Assembly: GCF_026151345.1 (NCBI RefSeq)
Contig: NZ_JAMQPR010000001.1
Location: 1,780,231-1,844,230, forward strand
Direction: 5' to 3'
From: Leptospira paudalimensis
GTDB taxonomy: Bacteria; Spirochaetota; Leptospiria; Leptospirales; Leptospiraceae
DNA length: 64,000 bases
The position numbers and the translations under genes are program-made. Under the pieces are notes generated by a model, which worked only from the letters and a program-made list of their open reading frames with translations, made no database searches and was not told where the DNA came from. How positions within the stretch are numbered: position 1 is the first letter of the stretch; the number at the start of each line of letters is the position of its first letter. This document shows, in pieces, positions 25,918 through 35,553 of the stretch.

Positions 25918-27749
25918 CAGGAAAGTTCCAAGGGAAGTTCGATTCGAAACTTACACCCACCTAACTTTGAGTTTTCAACCGAGATGTGACCATGGTGATC
26001 TATGATTGTTTTTTGGACAATGGTTAGTCCAATTCCTGATCCATGTTTTTCCTTCGTTGAAAAATAGGGTTCAAATATTTTTTCCCTCCATTCTTCCTTA
26101 AGACCAGGACCAGAATCGTCAATTTCAACGATGACACTTTTCCTAAGTGCTTTTTTTTGCAATTTAGACATGACACGAATTTTTTTACGTTTTGTTTCTA
26201 ATATGTCCATCTCTTCTTTTGAATTGTCATGCGACAATATTGCTTCCACAGCATTTTTGATAAGATTATTGATCACACCAAGAAACAATCGTTTATCGAG
26301 GAATATTTCTGGTAAATTTTCCGCAAGCTTTAGTTCAAATTCTATATCAGATGTATCTCGAAAAAGGGCTACTGCTTCTTCCAAGATAGGATTGATGTGT
26401 TGGTTGATGAGGACAGGAACTGGCATTCTAGCAAATTCGCTAAATTCCTTCACCAAATGTTCCAGAACACGTACTTGTCCAATGATAGTTTCCGTTGCAT
26501 CAAAGATCACTGATTCTAAATTTTCCTTCTTCGGATTTTGGAATTTTCGTTGGATCCTTTGTGCCGAGAGTTGAATGGGAGTGAGTGGATTTTTGATTTC
26601 GTGTGCCATCCGTTGTGCCACTTCTTTCCAGGCGGCTATCCGTTGTGTGTGCATGAGCTCATCGGATTTTGCTTTTAAATCACTAACCATTTGATTGAAA
26701 CTATCAATCAAAATACCCATTTCTCCTTCCTCGGTTTTTTCTAATCTGACATCAGATTCACCAAGAGAAACTTTTTTTGTAGCATTTGCCAAATTGATAA
26801 TGGGTTTTGAAATTCGCCTCGCAAATAAAAAAGAAAACAAGATTGCAATTAAAAACATGGAAAAAGAAAAACTAGCGATTGTAATGCGAACACTGAACGG
26901 AATTTTTTCTTTCCACAAACTTACCTTTTCATAGGTTGAAGTTGCATTGATGATATTTAATACATCTGACTCCATTCCTTTATGGATTCGCTCTGCTATC
27001 ATGACAGTTCGGTCATTGTCTAAATCAAATTTTGCAACTAAATAGGATTTTTCATGATCATAATAACGACTTAAGTAGATTCCACTTTTTTCAGATTCTA
27101 CAAACTCCAAAGCAGAAAATTGGCGGAATAAATTTTTGGACTCAAACTGAACTTTATTTTTTTCACGGTAACCTAAATAGTATTCATTTTTTTCAATCAG
27201 TCCATCTTTGATTCCATTCTGAAAAATCGTAAATCCTTCGGATTTTTCACGGAGTAGTGCCGAACGAAACTTAGAGACTAGTTCCAAAAAAGAATTTTGA
27301 TTTTCTCTCTCTACTTGGTGGACAAGTAAATTTGCGGAACGTAACGCATTCGATATATCAACTCGATAAAAACCTTCAATGAGCCTTCCCGTCAGGTTCG
27401 ATGACAATATAAAGATAGGTAAAGAAGGCACAAGAGCTACAAATAAAAAAGCAAGTGTGAGCCTGTACCGAATGGAACTTCGAATTTTACCAGTTTCACG
27501 ATTCCTACGGTTCCTATAGATATAACTCAAAATTAAAGAAAGGATAAAAAACGGAATGAGGATGAATACGTAAGTATCTAATTTTGAGTAGAAAGATATA
27601 TCTTCTTCTTCCCGAAAGAATACAAGTTCGGAAAAACCAACGGAGATGGCTAACGTCAAAAAAAAGATAAAAATATCACGGACATAATAACGATTTTCGT
27701 CAGAAAGAGATGGCAAGAAACGAGAGAATTTACTTGGCATTTGTTTCAA
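25917..27749 (-). CDS. ntrY: NtrY-type membrane histidine kinase
   Basis: A 610-residue sensor kinase. Three N-terminal membrane segments (about residues 22-45, 60-82, 98-118) and a fourth near 290-315 flank a periplasmic or extracytoplasmic sensing region; a HAMP linker follows (RISKPIINLANATKKVSLGES). The H-box is AHEIKNPLTPIQLSAQRIQRK, N-box NNLIKNAVEAI, G1 DDSGPGL and G2 GSGIGLTIVQK. This matches NtrY, though no PAS domain is evident between HAMP and H-box. It overlaps ptsH by 20 bases and ntrX by one, so the pair with HPr is translated together. Confidence 0.9.
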   Translation of the reverse strand: MKQMPSKFSRFLPSLSDENRYYVRDIFIFFLTLAISVGFSELVFFREEEDISFYSKLDTYVFILIPFFILSLILSYIYRNRRNRETGKIRSSIRYRLTLAFLFVALVPSLPIFILSSNLTGRLIEGFYRVDISNALRSANLLVHQVERENQNSFLELVSKFRSALLREKSEGFTIFQNGIKDGLIEKNEYYLGYREKNKVQFESKNLFRQFSALEFVESEKSGIYLSRYYDHEKSYLVAKFDLDNDRTVMIAERIHKGMESDVLNIINATSTYEKVSLWKEKIPFSVRITIASFSFSMFLIAILFSFLFARRISKPIINLANATKKVSLGESDVRLEKTEEGEMGILIDSFNQMVSDLKAKSDELMHTQRIAAWKEVAQRMAHEIKNPLTPIQLSAQRIQRKFQNPKKENLESVIFDATETIIGQVRVLEHLVKEFSEFARMPVPVLINQHINPILEEAVALFRDTSDIEFELKLAENLPEIFLDKRLFLGVINNLIKNAVEAILSHDNSKEEMDILETKRKKIRVMSKLQKKALRKSVIVEIDDSGPGLKEEWREKIFEPYFSTKEKHGSGIGLTIVQKTIIDHHGHISVENSKLGGCKFRIELPLELS

Positions 27750-28005
27750 AATTTTGAGTCACAAGAGTTTCTAAAGCTTGTAATGCCTCCTCTTCCTTGT
27801 TTCCATCAGCTTTTACGGAAAACACAGTTCCTGGTCCTAACGCGAGCATCATAAGACCCATGATTGATTTCCCATTTACTTCGATGTCATCTTTCATAAC
27901 AAAAATTTCACAAGGAAAACTAGCAGCTACTTTTACAAATAAAGATGCTGGTCTTGCATGGAGTCCTGTACTATCTTCTCTAATCTTTAATTGGATTTGT
28001 TTCAA
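27730..28005 (-). CDS. ptsH: HPr family phosphocarrier protein
   Basis: A 91-residue HPr with both regulatory sites: GLHARPASLFV (phospho-His) and NGKSIMGLMML (phospho-Ser, substrate of HPr kinase). The conserved C-terminal DGNKEEEALQALETLV helix is present. No enzyme I or sugar permease gene is near. Next to hprK, rpoN and ntrYX it is likely to serve signalling, with phosphorylation by HprK. It overlaps hprK by 26 bases and ntrY by 20. Confidence 0.93.
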   Translation of the reverse strand: MKQIQLKIREDSTGLHARPASLFVKVAASFPCEIFVMKDDIEVNGKSIMGLMMLALGPGTVFSVKADGNKEEEALQALETLVTQNFETNAK

Positions 28006-28948
28006 TGGTGCTCTGCTGGATATAGGTATTGAGTTTATTAGAAAATTCTTTTGCGCTATTTTTCCCCATCTTACGTAACCTTTGGTTCATAGCTGCGGTT
28101 TCCACAATAATAGGAATATTTCTACCAGGTTTAACTGGGATTTCGATATAAGGAACTGATACACCAAGTATTTCTTCCATACTCTGTTCAATACCTGTTC
28201 TTTCGTAATCTCCAGATGTTTGTTCTTCCCATTCTTTTAAATTGATGATAAGTTCTATGAGTTTATGATCCCTAACAGATCCAACACCAAACAAATCTTT
28301 GATGTTAAGGATACCAAGTCCCCTAATTTCCATATGGTGGCGGAGTAAATCGGAACACGAACCTATCAAATAACTTTCACTGAGACGTCTAATCTCAACC
28401 ATATCGTCAGCAACCAAACGGTGGCCTCTTTCAATGAGTTCAAGTGCTGTTTCACTTTTTCCCACACCCGATCGACCAGTCAGTAAGGTTCCAATCCCAA
28501 ACACTTCAATGAGTACTCCATGGCGCATGGTCCTTGGTGCGAGGGCTCGATCTAAAATTTGCGAAATCAAGGTAATGAATCGATGGGTGGCAATTTCTGT
28601 TTTGAATAACGGAATTCCTTTTTCTTTTGCTCTTTCCACAAAAGGAATTTGTGGTTCATTCCCATGTGTGTAGATGATGCAATTGAGATGGAACTCAAAA
28701 AACTTATCAGTGATTTCGTTTAGTTTCTCTTGTGATAATGAATTGAGATATGCCCATTCCCCTTTACCTAAAATTTGGATTCTGTCATTGGCAAAAAAAT
28801 CAAAAAAACCTGTAAGGGAAAGACCAGGTCGATTGATTTCTGCACTATTAATTCGATTCGATAGTCCAACCTCTCCAGTAACCAATACAAGTTGTAAGTC
28901 TTCATGGTCTCGAAGAATGGTTTCCACTGTAATTCCTGGAACTGGCAT
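27980..28948 (-). CDS. hprK: HPr kinase/phosphorylase
   Basis: A 322-residue protein. The N-terminal domain (about 1-130) begins VPGITVETILRDHEDLQLVL. The C-terminal kinase domain has the P-loop GRSGVGKSETALELIERGHRLVADD (near residue 160), RGLGILNIKDLFGVGSVRD and the HprK signature region with EIPVKPGRNIPIIVETAAMNQRLRKMG. The enzyme phosphorylates and dephosphorylates Ser of HPr. It lies just after rpoN (three-base gap) and overlaps ptsH. In Gram-negatives this pair usually has regulatory, not catabolite-repression, functions; that is expected here too. Confidence 0.95.
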   Translation of the reverse strand: MPVPGITVETILRDHEDLQLVLVTGEVGLSNRINSAEINRPGLSLTGFFDFFANDRIQILGKGEWAYLNSLSQEKLNEITDKFFEFHLNCIIYTHGNEPQIPFVERAKEKGIPLFKTEIATHRFITLISQILDRALAPRTMRHGVLIEVFGIGTLLTGRSGVGKSETALELIERGHRLVADDMVEIRRLSESYLIGSCSDLLRHHMEIRGLGILNIKDLFGVGSVRDHKLIELIINLKEWEEQTSGDYERTGIEQSMEEILGVSVPYIEIPVKPGRNIPIIVETAAMNQRLRKMGKNSAKEFSNKLNTYIQQSTIETNPIKD

Positions 28949-28951
28949 CGA

Positions 28952-30373
28952 TTACCCCTTGAGTGAACTGATTCGCTTTCTTTCGTTGGATGGAAGGATG
29001 CGTAAGACCTTACGGTATTTTGCCACAGTCCTACGCGCAATTTCAATACCTTTTTTCTCCATCAGTTCCACGATATCTTGGTCGGAAAGAGGATTGTTTT
29101 CATCTTCTTCTTTGACCAAATTCCGAATGATTTCATGTATTTTTTTAGAACTCTCTTTTCCACCTTCCGCTGATTTTACACCAGAGGAAAAAAACCACTT
29201 TAATTCAAAAATTCCCCAAGTGGTTTGGATGTATTTATTGGTGGTGATACGAGAGATTGTTGATTCATGTAAATTTAATTTTTCAGCAACTTCTTTGAGT
29301 GTGAGAGGTTTGATAAAACCAATTCCACCTCTAAAAAAATCAACCTGGAAATCGATAATACAACTAACAACTCTCTGTAAGGTTTGCCTTCTTTGTTGGA
29401 TGGACCTGATGAGCCACTGCGCGGAACTATACTTTGTCTGAAAGTATTCTTTCTCTTTTGGAGGGAGCTTATGGTTTAATAATTCTTTGTATTCTTCTTG
29501 GATTGTGAGTTTTGGTAACCATTCGTCATTGATAAAAATATTAAACTCGTTTCCCACTTGTTTCACAACAACATCGGCAACTACATAATCAATTTTTCTT
29601 CCTTGGTAAGTTGTAGCAGGGTATGGTTCTAATTTTTTAATCAACCTAGCCAAACTTAGAATATCTTCTTCAGTGATTTTTAAATTTTTTGCAATTTTTT
29701 TATAATCAACCTTTTCTAAATCAGAAAGAAATTCCCCTATCAGTTGGTGCAATACGATATTATCAGGAAACAAAATCCTTCCTTGGATGAGAAGGGTTTC
29801 TTGCATATCCTTGGCTCCAATTCCAATTGGGTCCAACTCATTGATCACTTGCAATACCCTACGAACTTTGGCCTCAGGATAACCCATTTCCTTGGATACA
29901 AGTGTCAAATCATCAGTGATGAAACCTTTTTCATCTATCATACTGATTAACACTTCACCAATTTCAAATTCCAATTTTGTGAGTTTGATGAGTCGCAGTT
30001 GGTTCAGCAAATGTTCTTCTAATGTTTCTCCACGTGTGGAAGATTCGATGTATTTCTGATTTCGATCACTTGCTTCGGTATCATAGGTTCGTGGGCCTTC
30101 TAACGAATAACTATCTTGCCAATTAACATCTGTACTTTTTTCGTGATTGAGTTTTTCCAATCGTTTTACTTCATCAATGGAAAAAAGCTCCGGCATTTTC
30201 GATTTTTCGTCTACTCCCACTTCGTCAAGGAGTGGGTTTTCCAATAATTCGTTTTGAATTTTGTCTGATAATTCTAGAGTTGATAAAGATAATAGTTCAA
30301 TGGACTGACGTAAGTCCTGGGTCATCACCAGTTTTTGCGTTTGGCGTTGTGAAAGTGAAGCCCCGAGTTTCAT
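28952..30373 (-). CDS. rpoN: RNA polymerase sigma-54 factor
   Basis: A 473-residue sigma-54. Region I is Gln/Leu-rich (LSQRQTQKLVMTQDLRQSIELL), then an acidic linker, core-binding domain (DPIGIGAKDMQETLLIQ near residue 185), HTH region (TLKEVAEKLNLHESTISRIT) and the C-terminal RpoN box ARRTVAKYRK that reads the -24 element. It depends on AAA+ activators with GAFTGA; the adjacent NtrX lacks this motif. It follows lptB directly, the same lptB-rpoN junction as in proteobacteria. Confidence 0.95.
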   Translation of the reverse strand: MKLGASLSQRQTQKLVMTQDLRQSIELLSLSTLELSDKIQNELLENPLLDEVGVDEKSKMPELFSIDEVKRLEKLNHEKSTDVNWQDSYSLEGPRTYDTEASDRNQKYIESSTRGETLEEHLLNQLRLIKLTKLEFEIGEVLISMIDEKGFITDDLTLVSKEMGYPEAKVRRVLQVINELDPIGIGAKDMQETLLIQGRILFPDNIVLHQLIGEFLSDLEKVDYKKIAKNLKITEEDILSLARLIKKLEPYPATTYQGRKIDYVVADVVVKQVGNEFNIFINDEWLPKLTIQEEYKELLNHKLPPKEKEYFQTKYSSAQWLIRSIQQRRQTLQRVVSCIIDFQVDFFRGGIGFIKPLTLKEVAEKLNLHESTISRITTNKYIQTTWGIFELKWFFSSGVKSAEGGKESSKKIHEIIRNLVKEEDENNPLSDQDIVELMEKKGIEIARRTVAKYRKVLRILPSNERKRISSLKG

Positions 30374-31147
30374 CTAAAGTTTAAAATCCTCACCTAAATA
30401 AATTCGACGTGTTTCAGGATCGTTGATGAGATCATCCGCAGTTCCAGATATCAGAATCCTTCCACTATACATAATATAAGCTCTATCAGTAATCTTTAAA
30501 GTTTCCCTAACGTTATGGTCTGTAATTAAAATCCCAAGCCCTCTTTCTTTTAAGGATTGGATTACATTTTGAATATCTTTCACTGCGATCGGGTCAACAC
30601 CTGCAAAAGGTTCATCTAACAAAATAAAGTCGGGATTAGTGACTAATGCCCTGGCAATTTCACATCTCCTTCGTTCTCCACCAGAAAGTGTATATCCTTT
30701 TTGATTTGCTACTCGCATGATTTGAAGTTCCATGAGAAGTTCGTCCCGACGACGGATAATTTCATCACCAGGTAAATTCATCGTTTCCAAAATTGCTTCC
30801 AAATTTTCAGCAACTGTCAGTTTACGAAAAATACTTGCTTCTTGGGCAAGATAACCAACACCCATACGAGCACGGATGTGCATTGGTGCTTTCGTTAAGT
30901 CTTCGTTATCGATAAATACATGACCTTCATCAGGAGTAACAAAACCGACACTCATATAAAAACTTGTAGTTTTTCCAGCCCCATTTGGTCCAAGAAGTCC
31001 TACAATTTCACCTTTTCGGATATAAAAGCTGACTCCATCTACAACCTTACGTTTGTTATAGATCTTTACCAGATTTTCCATCCTAAATGTTTTTACATTT
31101 GGATCGATTTCTTTCTTTTTATCCGCTACTTTACTTTTTTTCACCAT
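30374..31147 (-). CDS. lptB: LPS export ABC transporter ATPase LptB
   Basis: A 257-residue ATPase. Walker [12 protein letters not shown]-loop [14 protein letters not shown], signature [16 protein letters not shown], Walker [14 protein letters not shown] and switch His in [10 protein letters not shown] all match LptB closely. With LptFG (not in this window) and LptC it extracts LPS from the inner membrane. An extra Lys-rich start ([16 protein letters not shown]) precedes the domain. It overlaps the lptA-like gene by 17 bases and abuts rpoN. Confidence 0.95.
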   Translation of the reverse strand: MVKKSKVADKKKEIDPNVKTFRMENLVKIYNKRKVVDGVSFYIRKGEIVGLLGPNGAGKTTSFYMSVGFVTPDEGHVFIDNEDLTKAPMHIRARMGVGYLAQEASIFRKLTVAENLEAILETMNLPGDEIIRRRDELLMELQIMRVANQKGYTLSGGERRRCEIARALVTNPDFILLDEPFAGVDPIAVKDIQNVIQSLKERGLGILITDHNVRETLKITDRAYIMYSGRILISGTADDLINDPETRRIYLGEDFKL

Positions 31148-32468
31148 TCGGGATTACCTTTAGCCCATCAGTTAACAGGGCTTTGTCCGATTTTGGAAAC
31201 AAGATGATTTTCCCAGCAGATACCTTGGTTGAGTCTCTTACAAGGGTTGGATTTCCTTCCAATACTAGCTCATCTTTTTTTTCATAATATGTGGCAAACT
31301 CACCAGTGGCTTTTGCGGATTGTGTTTCTACTTGCACATCACCTCTGGCAACAGTTTCATTTTTATCATCAAATCTTTCAATAAAGACAGATGTTAATTG
31401 TCCACGTTCTACTAAATCTTTTTTATTTAAAAAAACAATTTTGGGAGTTTCGGTTAAATAAGAATAACTCTTTTCTTTATCATAAAAAAGGATTCCCCCT
31501 TCCATTCGATAACCATTTTCTTTATCCAAATAACTTACGTTACCTGTAGCTTTAATTTCCTTATTACTTTTTTTACTCTCTAATAAATCAGCTTTAAATT
31601 CAGAATTTTTTCTGTACATAAATGCATCACCGTTCATAGAGGTAACGGTTTCTTTGCCTTTATTTAAGTGAGTCAAAGTTTTGCCTGAAAACAAAGTCAG
31701 GACTCTCTCTTTTGTGACAGTATCTGTTTCTTTGTCTTTTTTATTTTCATAACTCACTTGGTAGATGGTTGCATCACCATCTAATTGGATACTTCCCTCT
31801 TTCACAAAATAAGAAAGAGTTTGTCCAATGAGAAAACGATTTTCTGAGAACAAAAACGGCTCCCCTTTTAAATCGATACGATCTTCCTTTTCAGAAAAAA
31901 CTGCATCCTCGCCGAACACTTGGAATTCTTCCGAGGTAACGACTACTTTCCCTGCGAGAGTTGTTTTTGCTTCTTCCAAATTGCGAAGGATGGATTGGCA
32001 TTTAATCCTAACTACTTTTCCATCTTTTTTCTGAGTTAAAATTGGATGGTTTTCTAAACTAACAGTACCTGCAACTTTATCATAAACACCTTTAGTTGCA
32101 GTAAGTGTCACTCCATTCTGAAAGTCTTCTACGATCACTTGGCCTTTTAGGTTTCCTATGAGCGCCTCTTCTCCAATGATTTCAATTTCCTTGGCACTGA
32201 GTTTGATGGACTTATGCATGATATAAGCACCACCACCTAAGATAAATACTTTGACTGGAAACCCATTCAAAACCCTTTCTTCTTGAGTGAGACTACTTCC
32301 TCCCCAAATGATCGGGATTTTGTCTTTTTTCGATTTTTTATCTTCGTTCTTTAGAATTGTCTCATCTGCTTTAAAAAAATCATCGTTCCCATACAAAATA
32401 GGAATCGGTGATGTTTTTAATTGTAAAACAAATCCAAAGAATATAGATAGGACAACCAATTGCCTCAT
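31131..32468 (-). CDS. lptA: Extended LptA/OstA-family periplasmic protein
   Basis: A 445-residue exported protein with an N-terminal hydrophobic signal (residues 1-20). The rest consists of repeated OstA-type beta-strand phrases: [63 protein letters not shown], and [20 protein letters not shown]. LptA forms the periplasmic LPS bridge. Standard LptA has about 180 residues, so this one is more than twice that, perhaps a long jellyroll. Its place between lptC and lptB (overlaps of 4 and 17 bases) supports the function. Confidence 0.82.
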   Translation of the reverse strand: MRQLVVLSIFFGFVLQLKTSPIPILYGNDDFFKADETILKNEDKKSKKDKIPIIWGGSSLTQEERVLNGFPVKVFILGGGAYIMHKSIKLSAKEIEIIGEEALIGNLKGQVIVEDFQNGVTLTATKGVYDKVAGTVSLENHPILTQKKDGKVVRIKCQSILRNLEEAKTTLAGKVVVTSEEFQVFGEDAVFSEKEDRIDLKGEPFLFSENRFLIGQTLSYFVKEGSIQLDGDATIYQVSYENKKDKETDTVTKERVLTLFSGKTLTHLNKGKETVTSMNGDAFMYRKNSEFKADLLESKKSNKEIKATGNVSYLDKENGYRMEGGILFYDKEKSYSYLTETPKIVFLNKKDLVERGQLTSVFIERFDDKNETVARGDVQVETQSAKATGEFATYYEKKDELVLEGNPTLVRDSTKVSAGKIILFPKSDKALLTDGLKVIPNGEKK

Positions 32469-33010
32469 GGTTTTTCCTTCAGTGGATTGGATCCACCGAC
32501 AGTAACTGCCTTTGGTTGGATGATTGTGAATTTATTTAAACTTTTATCAGCCCGTAATCCTTTTCCACGAATGGTTGTTCCGTCAGAATAAACAAGGACA
32601 TCCGCTTCAGAAGCGAGAGTTTTTTCTTCTAAATTATAGGTAAGAGATTCTGATTCGATAAATTTTCCATCATTCGTTCTTAGGCGAACCTTTCCTTCTA
32701 AAACAACAGTTTTAGTTTGGTGGTTGATCTCACCTCGATTCCCAGTCATCAGAGACGTAACTTTTCCTTTTTCAAACTGATTGAATTCAAATCCATACAC
32801 GATGGTTTTGTTTTCTTTAGGAAAAATATACGATTCCGCTCCCTTTAGTTTCCATTCCAATTCGCCAGATTCTTTGTAGGAAGCACGGCTAAAGTTTCTC
32901 ATCGAAACCATGGATCCAGATTCCTTTTCAACTTCGATGCGAAGGTATTCCTTGTCTTTACATGTTGTAAAAACCAAGAGGAAACACAATGTCCATACCT
33001 TCGTTTTCAT
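32465..33010 (-). CDS. lptC: LPS export protein LptC
   Basis: A 181-residue protein with a short N-terminal hydrophobic segment (KVWTLCFLLVFTTCKD, possibly a lipobox with Cys17 rather than a plain membrane anchor). An LptC beta-jellyroll follows: FSRASYKESGELEWKLKGAESYIFP, GNRGEINHQTKTVVLEGKVRL, ESLTYNLEEKTLASEADVLVY, and IRGKGLRADKSL. It should hand LPS from LptB2FG to LptA. It lies ten bases after kdsA and overlaps lptA by four. The family match is by pattern and order. Confidence 0.82.
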   Translation of the reverse strand: MKTKVWTLCFLLVFTTCKDKEYLRIEVEKESGSMVSMRNFSRASYKESGELEWKLKGAESYIFPKENKTIVYGFEFNQFEKGKVTSLMTGNRGEINHQTKTVVLEGKVRLRTNDGKFIESESLTYNLEEKTLASEADVLVYSDGTTIRGKGLRADKSLNKFTIIQPKAVTVGGSNPLKEKP

Positions 33011-33020
33011 TGGAAAGAGA

Positions 33021-33866
33021 CTAGACCTCTAAGAATTTCGTTTTTACCAAACGATCCAATTCTAACAATTGAGTGAGTAAAACCTTTGCTTTTGCCAAAG
33101 GAAATTGGGTTGTTGCATCCGATAAAGCTTTTTCAGGATCAGGGTGTACTTCCATAAAAAGTCCCTCCACACCAACAGAAACCGCACCACGCATCATATG
33201 AGGGATGAACTCTCGTAAACCACCTGTTATGTTTCCAGCAGCACCAGGTAACTGTGCGGAATGGGTACCATCAAATACAATGGGAATTCCATGTTTATGC
33301 ATCATGGGAATGCCTCGTAAATCAAACACTAGGTTTCCATACCCGAAACTCGCACCACGTTCGGTGACCATGTACTTTTCAGATCCAGACTCTTGGATTT
33401 TGGTTTTGATATGCCTTGTGTCATCAGGTGCCATAAACTGACCTTTTTTCACATTCACCCACTTTCCAGTTTCGGCAGCTTTGGCAATAAGGTCTGTTTG
33501 GCGGCTAAGAAAAGCCGGAATTTGAAAGATATCCACTGTGTCCTTTAAAGGATCTACTTGTATGGTTTCATGGATGTCTGTTAATACAGGTACATTGTAT
33601 TTATGTTTGATGAACTCGAGGAGTTTGCGTCCTTCTTCCAATCCTGGACCTCGATAGGAATTGATGGAAGAACGATTGGCTTTGTCAAAAGAAGATTTAA
33701 AAATATAAACAATCCCTAACTCATCACAGATGGCTTTCATTTCACCACAAACACGATCAAGTAAGTCTTTGTTCTCCATCACACAAGGCCCGGAGATTAA
33801 AAAAAACGGCTGACGTCCTCCGATTTTTTTTCCAAAAAATTCTCTTTCTTCAATTAAATCGTACAT
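33021..33866 (-). CDS. kdsA: 3-deoxy-8-phosphooctulonate (Kdo-8-P) synthase
   Basis: A 281-residue aldolase-type enzyme joining PEP and arabinose-5-phosphate to make Kdo-8-phosphate for LPS. Motifs: FFLISGPCVMENKDL, FKSSFDKANRSSINSYRGPG, VLTDIHE, FQIPAFLSRQTDL, NVKKGQFMAPDD, GASFGYGNLVFDLRGI, FDGTHSAQLPG and EVHPDPEKALSDA. The KKGQF and CVME segments contain active-site residues. It follows pyrG by one base and precedes lptC, linking Kdo synthesis to LPS transport. The call is secure. Confidence 0.96.
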   Translation of the reverse strand: MYDLIEEREFFGKKIGGRQPFFLISGPCVMENKDLLDRVCGEMKAICDELGIVYIFKSSFDKANRSSINSYRGPGLEEGRKLLEFIKHKYNVPVLTDIHETIQVDPLKDTVDIFQIPAFLSRQTDLIAKAAETGKWVNVKKGQFMAPDDTRHIKTKIQESGSEKYMVTERGASFGYGNLVFDLRGIPMMHKHGIPIVFDGTHSAQLPGAAGNITGGLREFIPHMMRGAVSVGVEGLFMEVHPDPEKALSDATTQFPLAKAKVLLTQLLELDRLVKTKFLEV

Positions 33867-33867
33867 C

Positions 33868-35490
33868 TTAATCCTCCGATTTTTTCGCTAATTTCGATGC
33901 AGCCTTAATAAAACCTGCAAAGAGTGGATGTGGATCTGTTGGTTTCGATTGGAATTCTGGATGGAATTGAACTCCAATGAACCAAGGATGATTTGGAATT
34001 TCGACAATTTCCACCAAACTACCATCAGGTGAAAAACCAGATAAATTCATTCCTTTTTTCTCAAAATCATCCTTAAATCGAAGTGTAAATTCAAAGCGGT
34101 GTCTGTGACGTTCTGAAATTCGATCAGCTTTGTATTCACTATAAGCAAGTGTTCCCTTTTTGACAACACATGGATAAGCACCAAGGCGCATAGTTCCACC
34201 CATACGTTCGATTTCTTTTTGTTCTTCTATCATTGAAATCACAGGGTATTCAACATTTGGTTTGAATTCAGTTGAATTGGCATCTTTGAATCCTAAAACA
34301 TGGCGCGCAAATTCAATCACTGCACATTGCATTCCTAAACAAATTCCAAAAAATGGAATCTGTTTGGTTCTCGCATATTGAATGGCAGCAATTTTTCCTT
34401 CGATCCCACGTTCTCCAAACCCACCTGGAACGAGAATTCCATGAACACCTTTTAAGAGTTCTTTAGTATTCTTAGAATCAATATCTTCAGGATTAATTTT
34501 GACAACTTCTACTTCTACATCATTGGCAATTCCACCATGAGCCAAGGATTCGTAAACAGATCGATACGCATCTTGTAAGGAAATGTATTTTCCAATTAAC
34601 GCCACTTTTACGGTCTTTTTTGTATTACGAATTTTCTTAACCATGTTTTCCCACTGGGAAAAATTCAGTTTTCTTAAATCCATACCAAGTGCATTCAGTA
34701 CAACCTCATCCAATTTATCTTCTCGATACATCAGAGGAATTTCATAAATGGATGTTGTGATATCGACAGCTGAAATTACATTTTGTTCTTTCACATTACA
34801 AAAGAGAGAGATCTTATTTTTCATCTCCTTTGACATTGGTTTATTGATCCTGCAGATTAATACATCTGGTTGGATCCCTAGTGCTAATAACTCTTTTACT
34901 GAGTGTTGGGTTGGTTTTGTCTTGGCTTCACCAGCTGCTGTAATTGTTGGGACAAGCGTTAGGTGGAGGAATAATACCTGGTTACTACCATGTTCATATC
35001 GCATTTGGCGAATTGCTTCCAAAAATGGAATGGATTCAATATCTCCAACTGTCCCTCCAATTTCCACAATTACAAAATCTGTTTCTTGGTCACGTGTTAG
35101 GTTATATATACGATTTCGAATCTCATTTGTAATATGTGGTACAACTTGTACGGTTCTTCCAAGGTAATCCCCTTTCCGTTCCCGTTCGATGACAGCATGG
35201 TAAATTTGCCCGGTTGATACAGAATTTTTACGGGAAAATTTTGACTTGGTGAACCGTTCATAATAACCTAAATCTAAATCCGTCTCGGCTCCATCTTCGG
35301 TCACATACACTTCCCCATGTTGGTAGGGACTCATTGTGCCTGGGTCAATATTGATATAAGGATCCATTTTTTGTAAAGAGACGGTATAACCTCTGGCTTC
35401 TAACAAACAACCGAGAGCGGCGACAGTGACCCCTTTTCCCAAAGAAGAGGAAACACCACCGGTAATGAATATATATCTGGTCTTGGACAA
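33868..35490 (-). CDS. pyrG: CTP synthase
   Basis: About 540 residues, two domains. The synthetase part begins TRYIFITGGVSSSLGKG and has DPYINIDPGTMSPYQHGEVYVTEDGAETDLDLGYYERF. The glutamine amidotransferase part has GGFGERGIEGK, the nucleophile Cys in FFGICLGMQCAV, and the His-Pro-Glu of GVQFHPEF. It makes CTP from UTP, also needed to activate Kdo (CMP-Kdo). A TTG at 35490 preceded by GAGG and six bases gives the usual N-terminus; the frame extends four codons further to another TTG. It lies between hldC and kdsA, an LPS-linked context. Confidence 0.95.
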   Translation of the reverse strand: MSKTRYIFITGGVSSSLGKGVTVAALGCLLEARGYTVSLQKMDPYINIDPGTMSPYQHGEVYVTEDGAETDLDLGYYERFTKSKFSRKNSVSTGQIYHAVIERERKGDYLGRTVQVVPHITNEIRNRIYNLTRDQETDFVIVEIGGTVGDIESIPFLEAIRQMRYEHGSNQVLFLHLTLVPTITAAGEAKTKPTQHSVKELLALGIQPDVLICRINKPMSKEMKNKISLFCNVKEQNVISAVDITTSIYEIPLMYREDKLDEVVLNALGMDLRKLNFSQWENMVKKIRNTKKTVKVALIGKYISLQDAYRSVYESLAHGGIANDVEVEVVKINPEDIDSKNTKELLKGVHGILVPGGFGERGIEGKIAAIQYARTKQIPFFGICLGMQCAVIEFARHVLGFKDANSTEFKPNVEYPVISMIEEQKEIERMGGTMRLGAYPCVVKKGTLAYSEYKADRISERHRHRFEFTLRFKDDFEKKGMNLSGFSPDGSLVEIVEIPNHPWFIGVQFHPEFQSKPTDPHPLFAGFIKAASKLAKKSED

Positions 35491-35553
35491 ACTGGACCTC
35501 AAAAAAGAATGTTTTTTACAGACTGTTGGGATTTGGGTCCAAAATCAATACGT

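Noticed and set aside
28674..29441. A 255-codon plus-strand frame across the hprK-rpoN boundary
   Set aside because: It is antisense to two conserved genes, Ser/Ile-rich, with no ribosome site.
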